DNA from: Bactrocera neohumeralis | Lineage: Eukaryota > Arthropoda > Insecta > Diptera > Tephritidae | Direction: 5' to 3' | DNA: 64,000 nt | Assembly (NCBI RefSeq): GCF_024586455.1 | Contig: NC_065922.1 | Location: 25,354,089 to 25,418,088, forward strand | Shown: positions 11,401-26,400 of the stretch, in pieces | Position numbering within the stretch: position 1 is the stretch's first letter | Layout: each line of letters starts with the position of its first letter | Translations under genes and position numbers: made by a program | Notes under the pieces: model-generated | Seen by the model: only the letters and a program-made list of their open reading frames with translations | What the model was told of the DNA's origin: nothing | Database searches by the model: none

Positions 11401-14400
11401 GCTTGAAGTTTGTCTGCAGGCGGTGGGGTGAGGCGCTGGCGCATGCAACAAAAAACTTGCAACGATATTAAATGTTATAAATATTGATCAAACAGCACTA
11501 TTTTCGACTGGAAATTTTCGCAAAAATAAAAATGTATGTCTATGTAGGTAAGTATGTACAAGTATGTATGTATGTATGCAAAAACTTATTTGTGCCACAA
11601 TGCCGGCAATTCTATTTTTCGGCAATGACTGGTTGCCACGTGTTTGCGCCTAAGTCAATATACCCATTAATCTTGCTAAGCCTTACTGTTTGAATTCGAT
11701 TTTCCTCTTTTCATTAAATGAACAATTTTTTAATTAACTGTCGGTTTTTTTACATACATACATACATACGTGCTATCTACTATAAAAATTGCAGAAAAAA
11801 TTAAATAAATGCTTGTGGTGAATTTTGCTGATATGTTTTTAATTAACCACATTAAACATTTAAATTGGTATGTAATACGAGTAAGTATGTATATGTGTAG
11901 CTTATTTATATGAGAGCAGCTCACCGCCATTCAATTCGTATAGAAATGAGTAAGTCATACTATGGAACTAGAGAGGGGAGTACAATTTTGTTTGAACCGT
12001 AACTGAGGATAGATGGAAAGGCCCTTAACTTCAAACGGTTTCAGTTTCTACGAGGAAGAAGACTGAACTTGGTTGGTGGGAGGAAGGAAGATTCAGAAAA
12101 AGAATTACTCTCCGTACAGAGGAAGTTGTTATGAGAAATATATGTATTTCACCAGCCATTGGACCTATCACTGTGTATTTTAAAATATTTGGAAAATATA
12201 CCTTCTGATCAAAGTTGACACGGACTGACTGTGCATGTTCAACGAATCAATAATTTTGTTCCCCTAGATTGGTACGATCTTTTTCTATGTTCATATACTA
12301 GTAAAGCTTGATCTCCATATGTCAATTGGGATGTGTTTGGCAGCTGTTGGTTTACGATGCGAAACAATTGTCTGTCGAGTTTGATTAAGGGGTTACATGG
12401 GTTTACGGGTTACAAAAAATCAATTTTTCTTATTAAATTCTACAACACCTCTGGAATATTATCCTAAAGTTGATCCGAGTAATAATTTCGAAGATACAGT
12501 CTTGAGAGCTTGTGCGCTCTAGGCTAGCTAGTGCGCCGTCTTTAAACGCGTTTTTCTCGAAACTGTGTTTTTGAAGTCGGTTGCCAAGATTTCTCGAGAA
12601 CTTCTCAACCGACCTTCATAAAATTTTACACAGGTCTTTGAGTTACAATTCTTAACGACTTGGACAAAGAGTTTTTTTTTGATTACAACTATTTGAAAAA
12701 AAAAACAGTCGCGAAATTTTCACTGAAATTAAAATTTTTTTTGTAAAAATGTCTGTCAAAAATCCAATTATCACTTTTTTTCCTTCGTTCAAGTTCTAAG
12801 TTAAGGTGTTAACTAAAACAGGTATTTTTTCACTTTAGCTGATCCTGTAAGGAGTTATCCCGCCAATGCGGGCGCATCTGATTTTCGAGGGGTCACCGGA
12901 AATGGCGTCGCGATGGCCGAGTTGTTGAAAAAAGGCTGCTTTTTACTCAAGGAAACCCATGTAACCCCTTAAAATTAAACAAAGCATTCAGTGAAGGTCC
13001 TGAAACCATCGAAAACTTGCTTAATGCGAGTCGTACACCTCTGTTAATAGCGATAACATCGAAAAGGTTAAAGAAATAGAGCTTGAATATCCTTTGGTGG
13101 CATCAGAAACAGCAGATCTCAACATCTCTCATGAATCGACTCAACGGATCGGTTAATGTTTTGGGTGTTAAGCGAGTCCATTTTAGACTCGTACCAAAAT
13201 AACTGAATGCGCAGACATATTCTAGCATGATTTTGGCTAGATTCTTGACCAAACATGAAACGAAAGTCATCGCTTAACCAGATTATTCGACAGATTTGGT
13301 TCATTGTCCCTTTTTTCATTGATCCAATAGACTAAATAATATGCGGGGAAGTGTAATGATCAGAAGTGTGGACTACTCACGATCCGGCTTCGTTCACAAG
13401 TTCAACTATTGTTAAAGTTCTTCTTATAACTATCAGCTTTTCAAAAATTAAAACAGATCTCTCAAATTAATCCAGATCTCTGATCATACTTCTGTCATAA
13501 AAAAGTTCGAATCCGAATGGCTAGGATTCCACCGAGCCACAATAAGACATGTTAGATTCCGGCAGAGTAACTGTTGTGATAGAGGTGTTTTCTCTAGATA
13601 TTTAGGTATAAATCAGTTGTTCGGCTAGCTTTCGTAAGTATTTACCGACAATATTTATGCCTGATATGTACCAAAACAAATTGTAAAACGACCTTGAAGT
13701 ATAAGTATATTATCATAAGATTAAGAAGATTATAGCGAAAATTTAAAGAAAGCCTTGTGATCATCCTGGTTGGTCAACGGTGGCCCTATAGTCTAATAAC
13801 TTTCACCCCTTCGTAAGTTATGACAAAACTTTCAGCAAATTTTGCCATCAAAAGCAATCTTATTTCGGGTCGGTTCGAAACTTGTAGGTCCCTACGCTGG
13901 TTTGATAATATTATGGCTCTCAAAAAGTGGGGATATAACTCAGGGAAAAGCATTTAGAAGATATGTAAGAGGTTTTGGTAGAGAGGGTAGGTTTTGGAAA
14001 ACAAACGCTCCAGTGGAAAACATTATGAAAACTTTGAAAGTTTCAAGAACAGATCCTTTCAAAGGGAAATGGATTCAGTGACTTCCAAAGCCGCTGGGAA
14101 AAAATGTAAAATATCGATGGGGTTATCATACTCTACTACTCTTGCAGAAACATCAAAATTATCGTTCGGCTTCGAATTTAATTAGAAAATTTAGATAAAA
14201 CTTCCTGAACTAATTTTGAAGAATGCAATCGAGTAGACAGTCTGTGGTCAGATAAAATTCGGATCCATTTCGGTTACATAGACGCGACGGTCATAGGAAT
14301 CAAATGATCTAATCACATCGCTTTGTTCACTTAGAAAAACACTTCATATTATAACAAGTAAAGAAGAGATAAGTTCGGGTATAAACGAACACTTCATACC

Positions 14401-17400
14401 CTTGCAACTTGCAAGGATTAAAGCCAGGGATGTTATCTTCAGTTGCATAAGGTTTGTACGTTATATGGGGTTTAGGACAGGTTTTAACTCGATTTCCAAG
14501 CAAAAATATGCACCGCTATAAGAAAAACATGCTCTCTCATTTTTATTACGACAACTCACGTTTGGCCGATATGTTTGGTATAAAGTCATCCTGAGGAAAT
14601 CTTTATATTAGGTATATGGGAACTAGGGGAAGTATTGACTCGATTCAACCCATTTTTGGTACACAGATATAGTACTATTAGGAAAGGATTCTCTCTGAAT
14701 TTCAATTATTTATCTCACACATTGACCGATATTTTCGGTAAAAAATCAACTATAAGCACTGGGTACCTATACTTTGTCTACAAGAGCATAAAAACTGAGA
14801 TGTTTTACACTACCGAAAAATAATAACACGTAAATTAAATATTGCCACACCAGATTTATCTCTATTCTTCGAACTTTTGCAGCTACCCTTGTAAGTAATA
14901 CGTCATAGATTTCGCGATTTAAAAAAATACATGCTCTCAGCGCCCACCTCAGCGATCTCGGTTTCTCATATTCCCCACAGAATAAGAATTTCTAATTAAG
15001 CTCGATGACCTTTAGGAAAATTTTTTCAATTAATACATACATATATTCTTACCAAACCGCACCTTATGTCATCACTGAACTTGAACCATAAATCAACATT
15101 CTATATAGGAAAGCTAAGTAGGTATGTAAGGTATGTTTTATATACACAATTTTGAGTTTATACCTGTATGAAAACATACACACATACATACATACATACG
15201 TACATACGATTTTTTGGAGTATATAAATCAACATTTGTCCAATTATGCAGCCCTACTTGAGGATCAGCTGAATCATACAACCAACGAAAGGTGGGTAGAT
15301 GAGCTTAAACGTGCAACTTATACAATCATACATATGTAAATACATACATATCTATGTATGTGTTCATATGTTCATATGTCCATACAAACAATCATCAGTG
15401 AGTAAGCATAGTAAGTAAGAACACAGCTTGAAGTTTCGGTGATAGATCCTCTCCGCTCAGCAATCACCACTACCGCTCATACCAAACATACAAACATATC
15501 TATGCAGTTATGTATCTCATCAGCATACGCACCGTCAACGGCACACATCGCGCGTAGCACATCAGTAGTTGGCGCAGCGGGGCCGGACGCAAGCCTGTCC
15601 AAACACTGGGCCACGCTAAACGCGAACTGCTTTGACTGACAGCCGTCAACAACAGCAATTGAATAGCTTCAGCGCAGGCGATAAGCGACCGGTAGCAGAG
15701 CGTCGATATTCTCTGCGGACTTGATGACATCATTTTCGGTCGAGTGGGGGATAACCGGCAAGCAGCGGGTTGCGATGGTAAGTAAGTAAGGTTAGTGCAC
15801 ACTCGGCTCACTTCACGTTTGCTCTCTTTTCGGAAGAGTTGCTGTTGCTGCTATTTGATGTCATCTGTTTTGTATGTTCTTTATGCATTAAGCTTTTGTT
15901 TTCCTCGCATTCATTTGTTTGTATGTATGTAAATGAGTATTTATTTGTAACAAATTGTTTACACAGCCGAGCCGCAGAGTTGTAAATCACTTACGGGATA
16001 GTTAGTGTGATTTTTGAGGTTGGAATTGTACTGTAATTTGCATAACTGGACTTATGGAACATATGTATGTATGTATTTTAGCATCTTTTTTATATCTTAC
16101 TATAGATATTACTTAAATAAATATTTTTTTTTAAATTTTTTTCTAATTTTATTTTTAAATATTTTTAAAATTTTTTTTGTTTATTTTAATCTATTGTTTT
16201 TTAATCTGAAATTTTAATTTATTTAAGATCTTATAGATATTCGAATTTTCTTGACTTCAGTATTTATAGAGCAACGAAATAATAATGAATTCAATTTCTA
16301 AAATTTTTGATTTAAAATTAAAAACAAATTAAAAATGCTTTGTAAATTCAATTAAATTTTTTATGTTGTAATAAAAAAAAATTATGTAAAATTATTAATG
16401 TATAAAAATTGTGAAAATTTAAGTAAAACTTGTAATGCATAAATATTTTGGAAAAAAGTATTAATTAATAATTATACATATTTTTTTTTCAAAAGTGTTT
16501 ACAACTAGTACAAAAATACAAAAAAAAATTTACGAAAAATTTGTGAAAAATTCTTTAATATAGCATTTTTTCTCTGAAAAAATTGAAATACAGTTGAGCT
16601 TCCCTAACTCGAATCACCATAATCCACAAAAGAACTTCGAGTTAAAGAAACTTAGACTTTTTGAGATAAAGCCTTGAAAACACACCTCACACAACGGGTT
16701 TTTCAATAGGGACGCAACAAAAGTAGACCGATAGGGACAGAAAACGACGCCATATTTTTTCACTCTTTTAACATTTCTCTTCAGGAAGATTTGCCATTTC
16801 ATCGATCCAACAACGAATCGAAATTATTAAAATTTACTACCGAAATTCAGAGTCAGTGGCGGAACTTTATGAGCGCTACGTCCAATTTATGGTCGTCATA
16901 ATCGTCCTGTCAGATCAACAATTGGTCGTTTAGTTGAAAAATTGGAATCCATAGGCACAGTAAAAAAATGAATTGGGCTGAGCAACAACTTGAAATCGAT
17001 CCGTATTTTCATCGAAAATTCATCTTCAGCAATGAGGCTCATTTCTGGCCGAATGGCTTTGTCAATAAGAAAAATATTCGTTATTGGTCAGGCAGCAATC
17101 CAGACGTACTCCTTGAGTCACCATTGCATTCCGAAAAAATTACGGTTTGGTGCGGTTTATGGGACAGCGGTGTCATTGGGCCGTACTTCTTCCGTGTTGA
17201 TGAAGACCGGCACGTTACTGTGAATGGGACGATTCCCGATAACCGAATATTTTTGGCCCGAAATGGATGATGTGGACTTGGACAATACAAGTATGTTTCA
17301 ACAGGACGGCGGCACAAGCTACAAAGCGAATTTCACAACCGATTTATTGAAAACCGAGTTTGGTAAACGTGTTATCTCAAGAAATTGCCTAGTAAATTGG

Positions 17401-20400
17401 ATGCCTCGGTCGTGGGATTTGACGCCGTTAAACTATTTCCTGTGGGCCTACGTCAAGTCTATGATCTATACTAACATGCCAGCGACGATTGATGAAATTC
17501 GTACGAATATCGGACATGAAATTGCAGCAGTATCGAACGATTTATGCTTGAAAAGCCTGTTCTGGCCATGCAAAAGAAATCGAGTTCCATACATAATGGC
17601 ATCGAATCTATTTTCACAGTAATAAAGAAGACTTTTGTAGCGCTCTTATTGAAAGCCCCGTTACTATACAAAAGTTAAGTAAACGCTGTTGAAATAATTA
17701 GCTTTGCTTCAAAGGTAACAAAGGGCAGCTGACAAGTCTACATACATATGTACATACATTTATGTAGATGCTTTACGCTTATTAGCAATAAATGAGTCAG
17801 AAACGAAATAGCAATCTCCAATTGTAGAGAAACATGAGTGTCTGAGTTTCAGAAATTATTTAGTATATGAGATCACTTAGAAAGACTCCGATATACCATA
17901 TAAATGTATATAAGATTCCCGATATAAAAAACATTTCATATCTGAGAAGTATCTCTTCAAATTTTTTTATAGTTTTCGGGGTCTCTACGCTATTCTTAAT
18001 ACCGGCATACTTTTTAAGATTTGAAAAAAGCTTTGAAGCTTATATAGTTGATCTTTGGTTAATCGAAAAGATAAATATATATTTTCTTTGTCAAGTGCGG
18101 TGTTTTTTGCCTAAAAAGTCGGTGCTATTGATAAGGCTGGAAGATTTACCCCCTCGAAATTACGGTATGTTCGAATATAAATTACGTTGTGATCTTGTTG
18201 TCGAACGTTCAACTTTTTACCAAGCGGTTCCGACCCGTTGAACCCAAACTCAATGCTCCTCATGAACTTGCGTTATCTAGTTGGTTAATACTCTTTCACA
18301 GATATGTTTTTATAGAATCTATAGTCGATTTCGGCCAATAAACCTTTTTTAACGTTCTAAATAATTTATATATGAGTTCTTAACGATAGAATTTCATGGT
18401 AGAGGGTTCGATTAGCGTTATCATTCATAGAACTCAATTCCTTCGTAAGCCATATTCGTCATGAGCAAATTGTCGAACAATGCTGCCGCTCACTATGTAA
18501 GAATCGTCATGGTTGACGGAAATAAGTATGATGTATAAAAAAAGCGGCAAAATCTACAGAACGATGAGCTTTGGGCAGTGCAAACCGACTGATTCAGAAG
18601 TTTTTACCAGATAAATAAAGGACGATATATATTTAACCTCATTGACATAGTTAAGCGAAGCAGAGGCTACGCTGGCTAGGTCATGTCATCCGAATCGACT
18701 ACATATAGTATTAAACAGGTCTAGGACTCGATGATTTTTGATCTCTCTTTTTTAGAAAACGCAAACTTACCTATCAAATAAAGGCGGATTCTCACAGGAA
18801 ATTACTGTCAAAACAGTATAGTTCATCAAAGGAAAAAAATATTGATCGCTATGGGAGTAAAAATTCTAACAAATCCTCGAAGTGAATAAAAAATTTTGAC
18901 GTGAATTAAAGCAATGAACTTTTGAAGTTACTGTATCTCTCTGAATACACGTATATGTACATAACGGGACATCGATAGTTTTGAGCTAGAGAGACAACAG
19001 AGCAGCCTATCAAAATCCATTTTATACTGTACGTATTACTGATTACTGTTATGACGCCACGATAACCCCGATAGTATAGTAATGAAGCACCATAATACGG
19101 TAAATTAAAAGAAGTTTTGGAAATGATTTTTACTCACCTTGCGGGGTTAACATTTCTCGATTCTCTGCCATCAGCTTTGGGTGTGGCGACGCTTGAGCTG
19201 GCGACATTTTTGCCGTTATCTTTCATTGCTTCGTTGTACTTGAAAAGACAGTTAGTAAGTGCCTCAATTAGATCGTGATTAGCTAAATTTTCTGCCTGAT
19301 TCGGTTGCGGCGCTTTTTCATTGCATTTGTCTGAACGAGGTTCCGGCGCTTTTGCCGTTGTAACTTTACCGGCGTTGCCATCGCCATCGCTTGCGAGCGG
19401 TATCATCATATCGACGAACTCGGACTTGAGCATCGAGCACATTTGCTGCATTTGTGACTGCGCGTGTAAGAGTCTCGCACCTGGCGCATGCGTATCACCA
19501 CCAGCGCCAACGTCGTCAGCCTGGTAGAAGCCCATATTCGGTGTGGTGTGAGAGGGTCTAAGCGCTTGCTGCGCTGGTGCACGCACTTTCTGGGCATTAC
19601 ACGCAGCACTGGCTGAGCTGACGGGGCCGACGGTGCTGACGCGAGAGCTGCGCGGTGTGCGTGCCGAATTGGTAGGCGTGGCTGAGGGAGCTGGTGGTGG
19701 AGAGTTCAGCGGATTGCGGCGTTTCTTTAGCAATTTAGACTTATCGGCATGCATGTCGGCGCGGCTGCTGGAGAGACTCTTAGCGCGCGTGGATAGAATG
19801 CCGCGACTTGTGGTGCGCAGCGGTGATACGCGCGACGACGGCAGTCGTGAGGTGCTGGCGCGTGAGGTGTGACGCGAAGAAAATGTGCTGCGCGCTTGTT
19901 GCTGCGCTTGCAATTGCTTGCGCGTCAGCGGTTTTGGTGCCGGTAAGCTGGGTTGTTTCGGTTGTTGTTGTTGTTGGTGTTGCTTTTGTTTTTCCTGCAG
20001 CTTCAGTTCGTCCTTGCGATCGAGCATTTTCTGCTGCTGCAATTGTTGTTGATGCAACTGCTGTTGTTGCTGTTGCTCGATAATGCAGCGCTGATGTTCC
20101 TCCAGTTGTTGTTTCAGTTGTTTTTGTAAATTGCTTGATTGTTTGAAAATTTGCTCGGCTGAAACTTTGTGGCTGATCGTCTTCGGCTCGCAGCGTCGCT
20201 CATCGCGCTTGGCGAGTTGTTGTTGGCTGTGTGGCTTTTGTTCCTCATATACTTGCTGCAGCAGCAATTGTTGTTGTTGTTGTATGTGTGTATCGTAGTT
20301 TTCGGTGCGTTCACGCAGCGCTTTCTGTTGCTGACGCTTCGGTTGTTGTTGCTTCATTTGCAGTTGCAGCAATTGCTGTTGTTGTTGCTGTTTGCTCAAC

Positions 20401-23400
20401 TTCTGCGGCTTGTAATGCATTTGTTGTTGTTGTCGTTGCTGTTGTTCAAGTTTTTCCAACTGCTGCTGCTCGGTATTGTGTTGTTGCTGCTCTTTCTTGC
20501 TATTGCATTGATTTTGTTGTAGTTGCTGTTGTTGCAATTGTTGTTGTTGTTGCTGTTGCTTTTGTTGTTGCTGCTGCTGTTGCTGCTCATTCACCTTATT
20601 CTTGTCCGGCTTCATGGCAATCACAACATCAAAACTGCTCGAATTGCCCTCAAAACTCGCGAAATCCGAACCGCTCTCACTGGCAACATCGTCACCGTCC
20701 TCTCGGTTGCCGTCGCCATCGGCGCCAGCGTCGCCGTCAGCAGCACTTTCGCCATCGCCGTTCTCGTCCAACTTGAAGCTATCAAACACAACAATTTTGC
20801 TGCCATTAATTTTAATGTTGCTACCGCTGTTGTTGTTGTTGTTCTTGTTGTTATTTATGTTGCCACTCTTGTTCTTAATCTTGCCGGCATAGCCATCACG
20901 GAAGTAGCGCACCGCATCGCTGCCCTCATTGGGCTCGCTACGTTCGGTTGCCTCGCTGGGGTCGGTCATTTCGGTGGGCTCGGTCGCCGCATCTCTGGCT
21001 TGGTCATCATCCACATCGCCATCGTCAACACCATCGGCATTATCGTCATCGTCATCTTCATCGATATCGTCGTTGCCATCGTTGGCATCGTCGTCGTTCT
21101 CGAATCCATCATCATCATAATAATTATCATCGTCATTATCATCGGCGCTAAGCTCACCGATTGCCGTCTCGAAAGCATTCGCTGTGCCGTCTGTGCCGCC
21201 GAAGAATGCGGCTGCTTCGTTGTTGCGTTTGGTCGATTCACAGTTCGACTGGCGATGCCGGTTACGCTGCCGTTCAGTTTGCTTGGACGCTTTCAACTCT
21301 ACGGTCGTACGTCAGTCGTATTCGCAAGCGAGTTGGTTAGTTTTCAATTATCGTGTATCGAGCGACAATTCATCGAGCGGGTTTTGTGTTTTCATATATG
21401 TGTACGTATGTATGTTTGGTGCATATGTAATGCGTAGAGAATATAACAATTGCATATTAGTTAATGGAAATACAAGAGCAAAAACAAAAACAAAAAAATA
21501 GAAAAATTATGGTCATACAAAGTAATGGAAAATAATAATTAAAATAGTGAAAAGTGCGTGTTGTCACAAAGTAATTATTTTCTAACAATTAGCGACTTGA
21601 AGCGAAGTACATACATACATTCAATGTACATGTTATGTACACATATAGTGTAGTACATATTTAATTAATGTATTTGTGTAAATGTATGTGTATGCAAATT
21701 GGAGACGCAAATCGATCAGCTGGCATTGTGTACAAAGATATTACATTAATTTAAGAAATTTTGTGCTTTTTCGCTTAATTGCTTTAAATGGTGTTTTAGC
21801 TGTATGTTCAAAGACGTTCAATGAAGAATATGAAAATAGTTATTTTTTCGTGAACACAAAAACAAAAAAACTAAAAAAAATTTTTATGCCTAATTTGAGC
21901 TATATATATAAATATCGTTTAATTTTTTTTCTTTTTTTTTGAGTTTCAAGCTTAAATATTAAAGTGGCACCGGAAATAAAGCTTCTTTTATTGTGCTCAA
22001 ACTTGACCCGGACTGACAAAAGAGAATACATTTTTATATATTTTAATACAAATCTGTGTCTGCTTTCAAAAAAGACTCAAAAATAGACCTTATGTTATTA
22101 TGATCAAAATTGACCCGGACTGTCAAAAAATCCATTTTCATATATTTTAATACAAATCTTTGTTATCGCAAACAAAAGAGACTCGGAAATAAGGATTATT
22201 TTATTATGATCAAATTTGACTCGGACTGACAAAAGAAAATACATTTTTTAACATTTTAATACAAATATGTGCTTGTTTTCAAAAATGACTTGGAAATAAA
22301 GCTTATTTCCTTGTGATCAATTTTGACCCGGACTGACAAAAAATAGAGTTTCATGTATTTTATTACAAATCTTTGTTATCGCTTTCAAATAAGACTTGAA
22401 AATAAAGCTTATTTTATTATGATCAAATTTGACCCGGACAATACTTCTTCATATACATACATATTTTTATACAAATCGTTAGCGCTTTCAAAAAATACTC
22501 GGAAATAAAGCTTATTTTATAGTGATCAAATTTGGACCGGACTGATAAAAATTACACATTTTCATGTATTTTATTACAAATCTATGCTTGTTTTCAAAAG
22601 AGACTCGGAAATAAAGCTTATTTTATCGTGATCAAATTTGGACCGGACTGATAATAATAATACATTTTCATATACACATTTTAATGCAAATCTTTGTTAT
22701 CGCTTTCAAAAAAGGCTTTTCGACAAATACATACATACCACACTTGCTAGAAAATTTTATAGAAAACTACACTTATTATTTTGGGTGTTTTCGAAAAGAA
22801 CGATAATTTTGGCAATTGGAGATCTTCAAAACCAGCGAAATTTTAATTTTAATTTTTCCGTTATTTTGTGAATACACCTCGCAAGCCTCGGCTGGGACGG
22901 GTTTAGGATTATTTTTGGAGCGTCATTCGCTAGATAGTTAGTTGGACTGCATCGACGTAATATTGTGGGTTTATGAATATGACGTCGATATAGTCCAAGT
23001 CTCATCACCAGTAATTAAGCGTTTGATGAATCTAGGTCACTCAGCTATGTTGTATAGTAATCTCTGCTCTTCAGAAGATTCAGATCAAGCACTGACACGC
23101 TTCATACTCAAAACAAGTTGATCCATAAGAGACGTTGAGATTTTCTGCTATATTTCTGTTGCCAACACGATGATTTTCCAGCACTTTTTCTTAATTTCAA
23201 GCAAACTTGTTCTTATTTTTTTTTTTTGGTATAAATGGCCAGACAAACCTTTATCGATCGATTTATTGGAGTAAAATTGCGCTACGTTAACTTGATACTA
23301 ATTTGGGTATTAATATCAACTAAAATCAGTCTGTCTATGCGATATTTAGAGGGTTTCAAAAACCTTTACCTTAATCTCGTCGCTTTGTGGTTAATTTTTG

Positions 23401-26400
23401 GAAAATTATAACTCTAATTATATCCATTTTATGCATATTTGAAAAATCATACAGAACGAGCATTACAAATACATTTTATACATAATTTGACGACAGCGCC
23501 ACCTGGTGGAGGAATGCATTTTTGTTTGAGATATCCGATAGGATCTTTAGGCGAAATTTATTTTTGAATGGCTGCCATGGGTTTTAGGAACGGAATTCGT
23601 ACCTTTTATAAAGGAAGTTTCAACGTACAAAATTCTCTTTTGCCATTTTTATTGATGCTTTAACTCTTATAAAAGTTCTGAAGTCAAATGAGTGATGGAA
23701 TGCGATACAAGATCAGTAATTTTAAAAGTATGCTGTTATTAAAATCTTTCCATTTTTAAACAATACTAGAGGGTGTTCGAAGATAAAAAACCATATAATA
23801 ACTTTAAAGTCCATATGACACATTTTAGTTTCATATCGAAAAGGTCTTCTCAATGATCTACAGGGTTTTCCAATAATTGTGATATGATTTAAAAAAAAAA
23901 CAATTAGTGTGTGTTAAGGAAATTGAAATATCTTTTTTTTATTTAATGTGAAGTACAATCGATACAATCAAGTTCTGAATATAACATGATCTCCAGCATT
24001 TATTTTGCAGGAATGATTTCGATGAACCCAATTTTCGAGTACTTTTTCCACTAAATCAAGTCGTATGTCATGAATAGCACATTCAATATTGATATGTAAA
24101 ACTTGAAGAGAGTCTGGTTTATTGCTAAGGACCACCGACTTCTTCATATAACTCTCCAAGAAGTAGTGTAATGGTGTTAAATCACAACTTCTAGAAGGCT
24201 ATTCAATGTCACGATTTCTTGAAATAATCGAATCTCCAAACTTTTCTCGTAATAATTCGGTTGTTGTACGTGCTGTGTGGCACGTAGCCCCGTCTTGTTG
24301 GAACGAGATGTTGTCAAGATCAACTTTTTCCAATTCTTCCATTGGCTGTAACGGTGTCATCAGCTTAATTTCGAAAGAAGTACGGACCGATGAATCCACC
24401 AGAGCAAAAACCACACCAAACTGTCAACTTAGGTGAATGTAATGGTTTTTCATGAATAAATTATGGAACTTTTCTGCACAAGAAACGAGAGTCTTGTTTA
24501 TTTACCACACCACTTAGATGAAAGTGAGTCTCATCGAAGAAGTTGATTTTCTTAAAAAAATAGTTATCGTTTTCAAGTTGTTCCAAGGCAAAATTAGTAA
24601 ATTCACTGTGTTCCAATAGATTCAGTTCTTGAGTGAGAAAATTTTTATGCGGATGCAAGCTCAAATCTTTTCTCAAAATTCGCCAGGTTGTGGTTTGAGA
24701 TAATTCCAATTCTTGAGAACTTCTTGGAATCGACAAGTTGTCTTCAAACAACAAATTGGTCTTCAGCAACACTTGTCTGAACGGCATTACTTCGAACGGT
24801 TCTTTGTCTTATTGGCTCTGGAACATTATGTAATGAAAATGTGCGCTCGAAATTTTCAATGGCCGAAACGGAGCTTAGAAATCATGTCATTCCTATTGGA
24901 TAACCCGGTATATTTGAGTTTAGATTTTGTTTGAACCCCACCGAAAGTGCAACTGTGGTCTAGGCTTATGGAATAAAGCTAGATAAAGGATGAATTTAAC
25001 CACTTTCAGGGTTTATATATTTTGCCCATAAAACGTATATACGAATACATATACTATATATATGTATGTATATATTGTATATAAATTTATATAAACATAA
25101 TAATTAAGAAGTCTAGACCAGTCCGCAAATTGACACAAAAAAGTGCAAAATATTATGAAAATACACAGTATATAAATTAGCAACTTTTGCTCTCTTCAGG
25201 TTTTTGCTATTATGTTTTAAATAATTTATATACATACATATGTGCAAGTATATACATATATGAATTTATATAAACATTTGTATGTAGAAACGCATGCGAG
25301 CGATGCGATCTCAGCGGGTGGCTTTTGTGGTTTTGTTGCTGACATTGAATAGTTTTCTAATGTTACCGACTCATTTTCCCGACTGCATGCATATTCAAAT
25401 GCTTTGAAACGCAATTTACGCTATACGAAGGGGGGCCCCAAATGGGGTTGCAGTGATATATGGTTGCGTATTAATATTTAAATCTTAGTATATGTAGTAC
25501 TATGTTTTTTCTTTGCTATTTGTGCTGCATAGGGCATTTTTAAACAACCCTTAAGAAAGTGGACGAGCTATAAAACTTTAGGGGTGTGTGGGTTAAAAAA
25601 GAGAGGAGGGTTTGAAAAACATATTAGCTAAAATAGCAGTTAGGTACCTTGGGCGTTGGCTCAGGCTTAACTATATTAGTGCTTTGAATTTTTATTCTTA
25701 AAATTTTGGTGGTGCTGAAGCTGGGCTTTCGAGATGTTTTTTAAATTTTTTTTTTAGATTTTTTTTTTTTTTTTTAATTTTTTTATTTAAAAAAAATTTC
25801 GATTAGGTCAAAATTTCTAAAAATTTTTAAACTGTATTCGTTCTATAAACGCAAAGCCCAAATTGCTTTGAGATATCTTCTTAAGCGTGCCAGTGTACAT
25901 AGCATTTCTTAAATTCTGCTTGCTTTCATGATAGATTCCTTGCCCGAAAAAATGTGTAATTTTGTAATTTTTGCAATTTAATGCTATATATCCCCTGATG
26001 ATAACATTCCCGTAAGCATAAAGGGCACGACTCAGCTGGACTTCGTCGCGCCAATGATAGTTATTTTAGCTTTCAGACGGTTTGAATAGTACAATGGAGG
26101 CATATTAAGGCACAAATGTTGATATTGTGGATACATTCATATATATGTACATACATATATGTGTTCATAAATAAGAGTAACTGTGCTTATATATACATAC
26201 ATACACATATGTACATATGTATATACATATGTACATATACATATACTTATATATTCTGTATGTATTTTCCTCTTAGTCCGCTATGGGCCGTTACGTAGTA
26301 CCGGTAGTGAAATGATCGATAAAGCTCATAATTTCCATTACATATGATACCGCTATTTCTATTTGTGCACCCAACCACACATGTGCACATACATGTACAC

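Noticed and set aside
17867..18241. 124-codon plus-strand ORF with hydrophobic stretches
   Set aside because: AT-rich intronic sequence, no recognised motif, no splice context.
20169..21501. Several plus-strand ORFs of 90-304 codons rich in Leu, Val and Ile
   Set aside because: They are antisense readings of CAG/CAA and GAT repeats in the minus-strand polyQ exon; composition follows the repeats and no domain is present.
22870..23220. Possible mariner-type transposase on the minus strand
   Set aside because: Base pattern is suggestive but no catalytic or helix-turn-helix motif could be translated; left unassigned.
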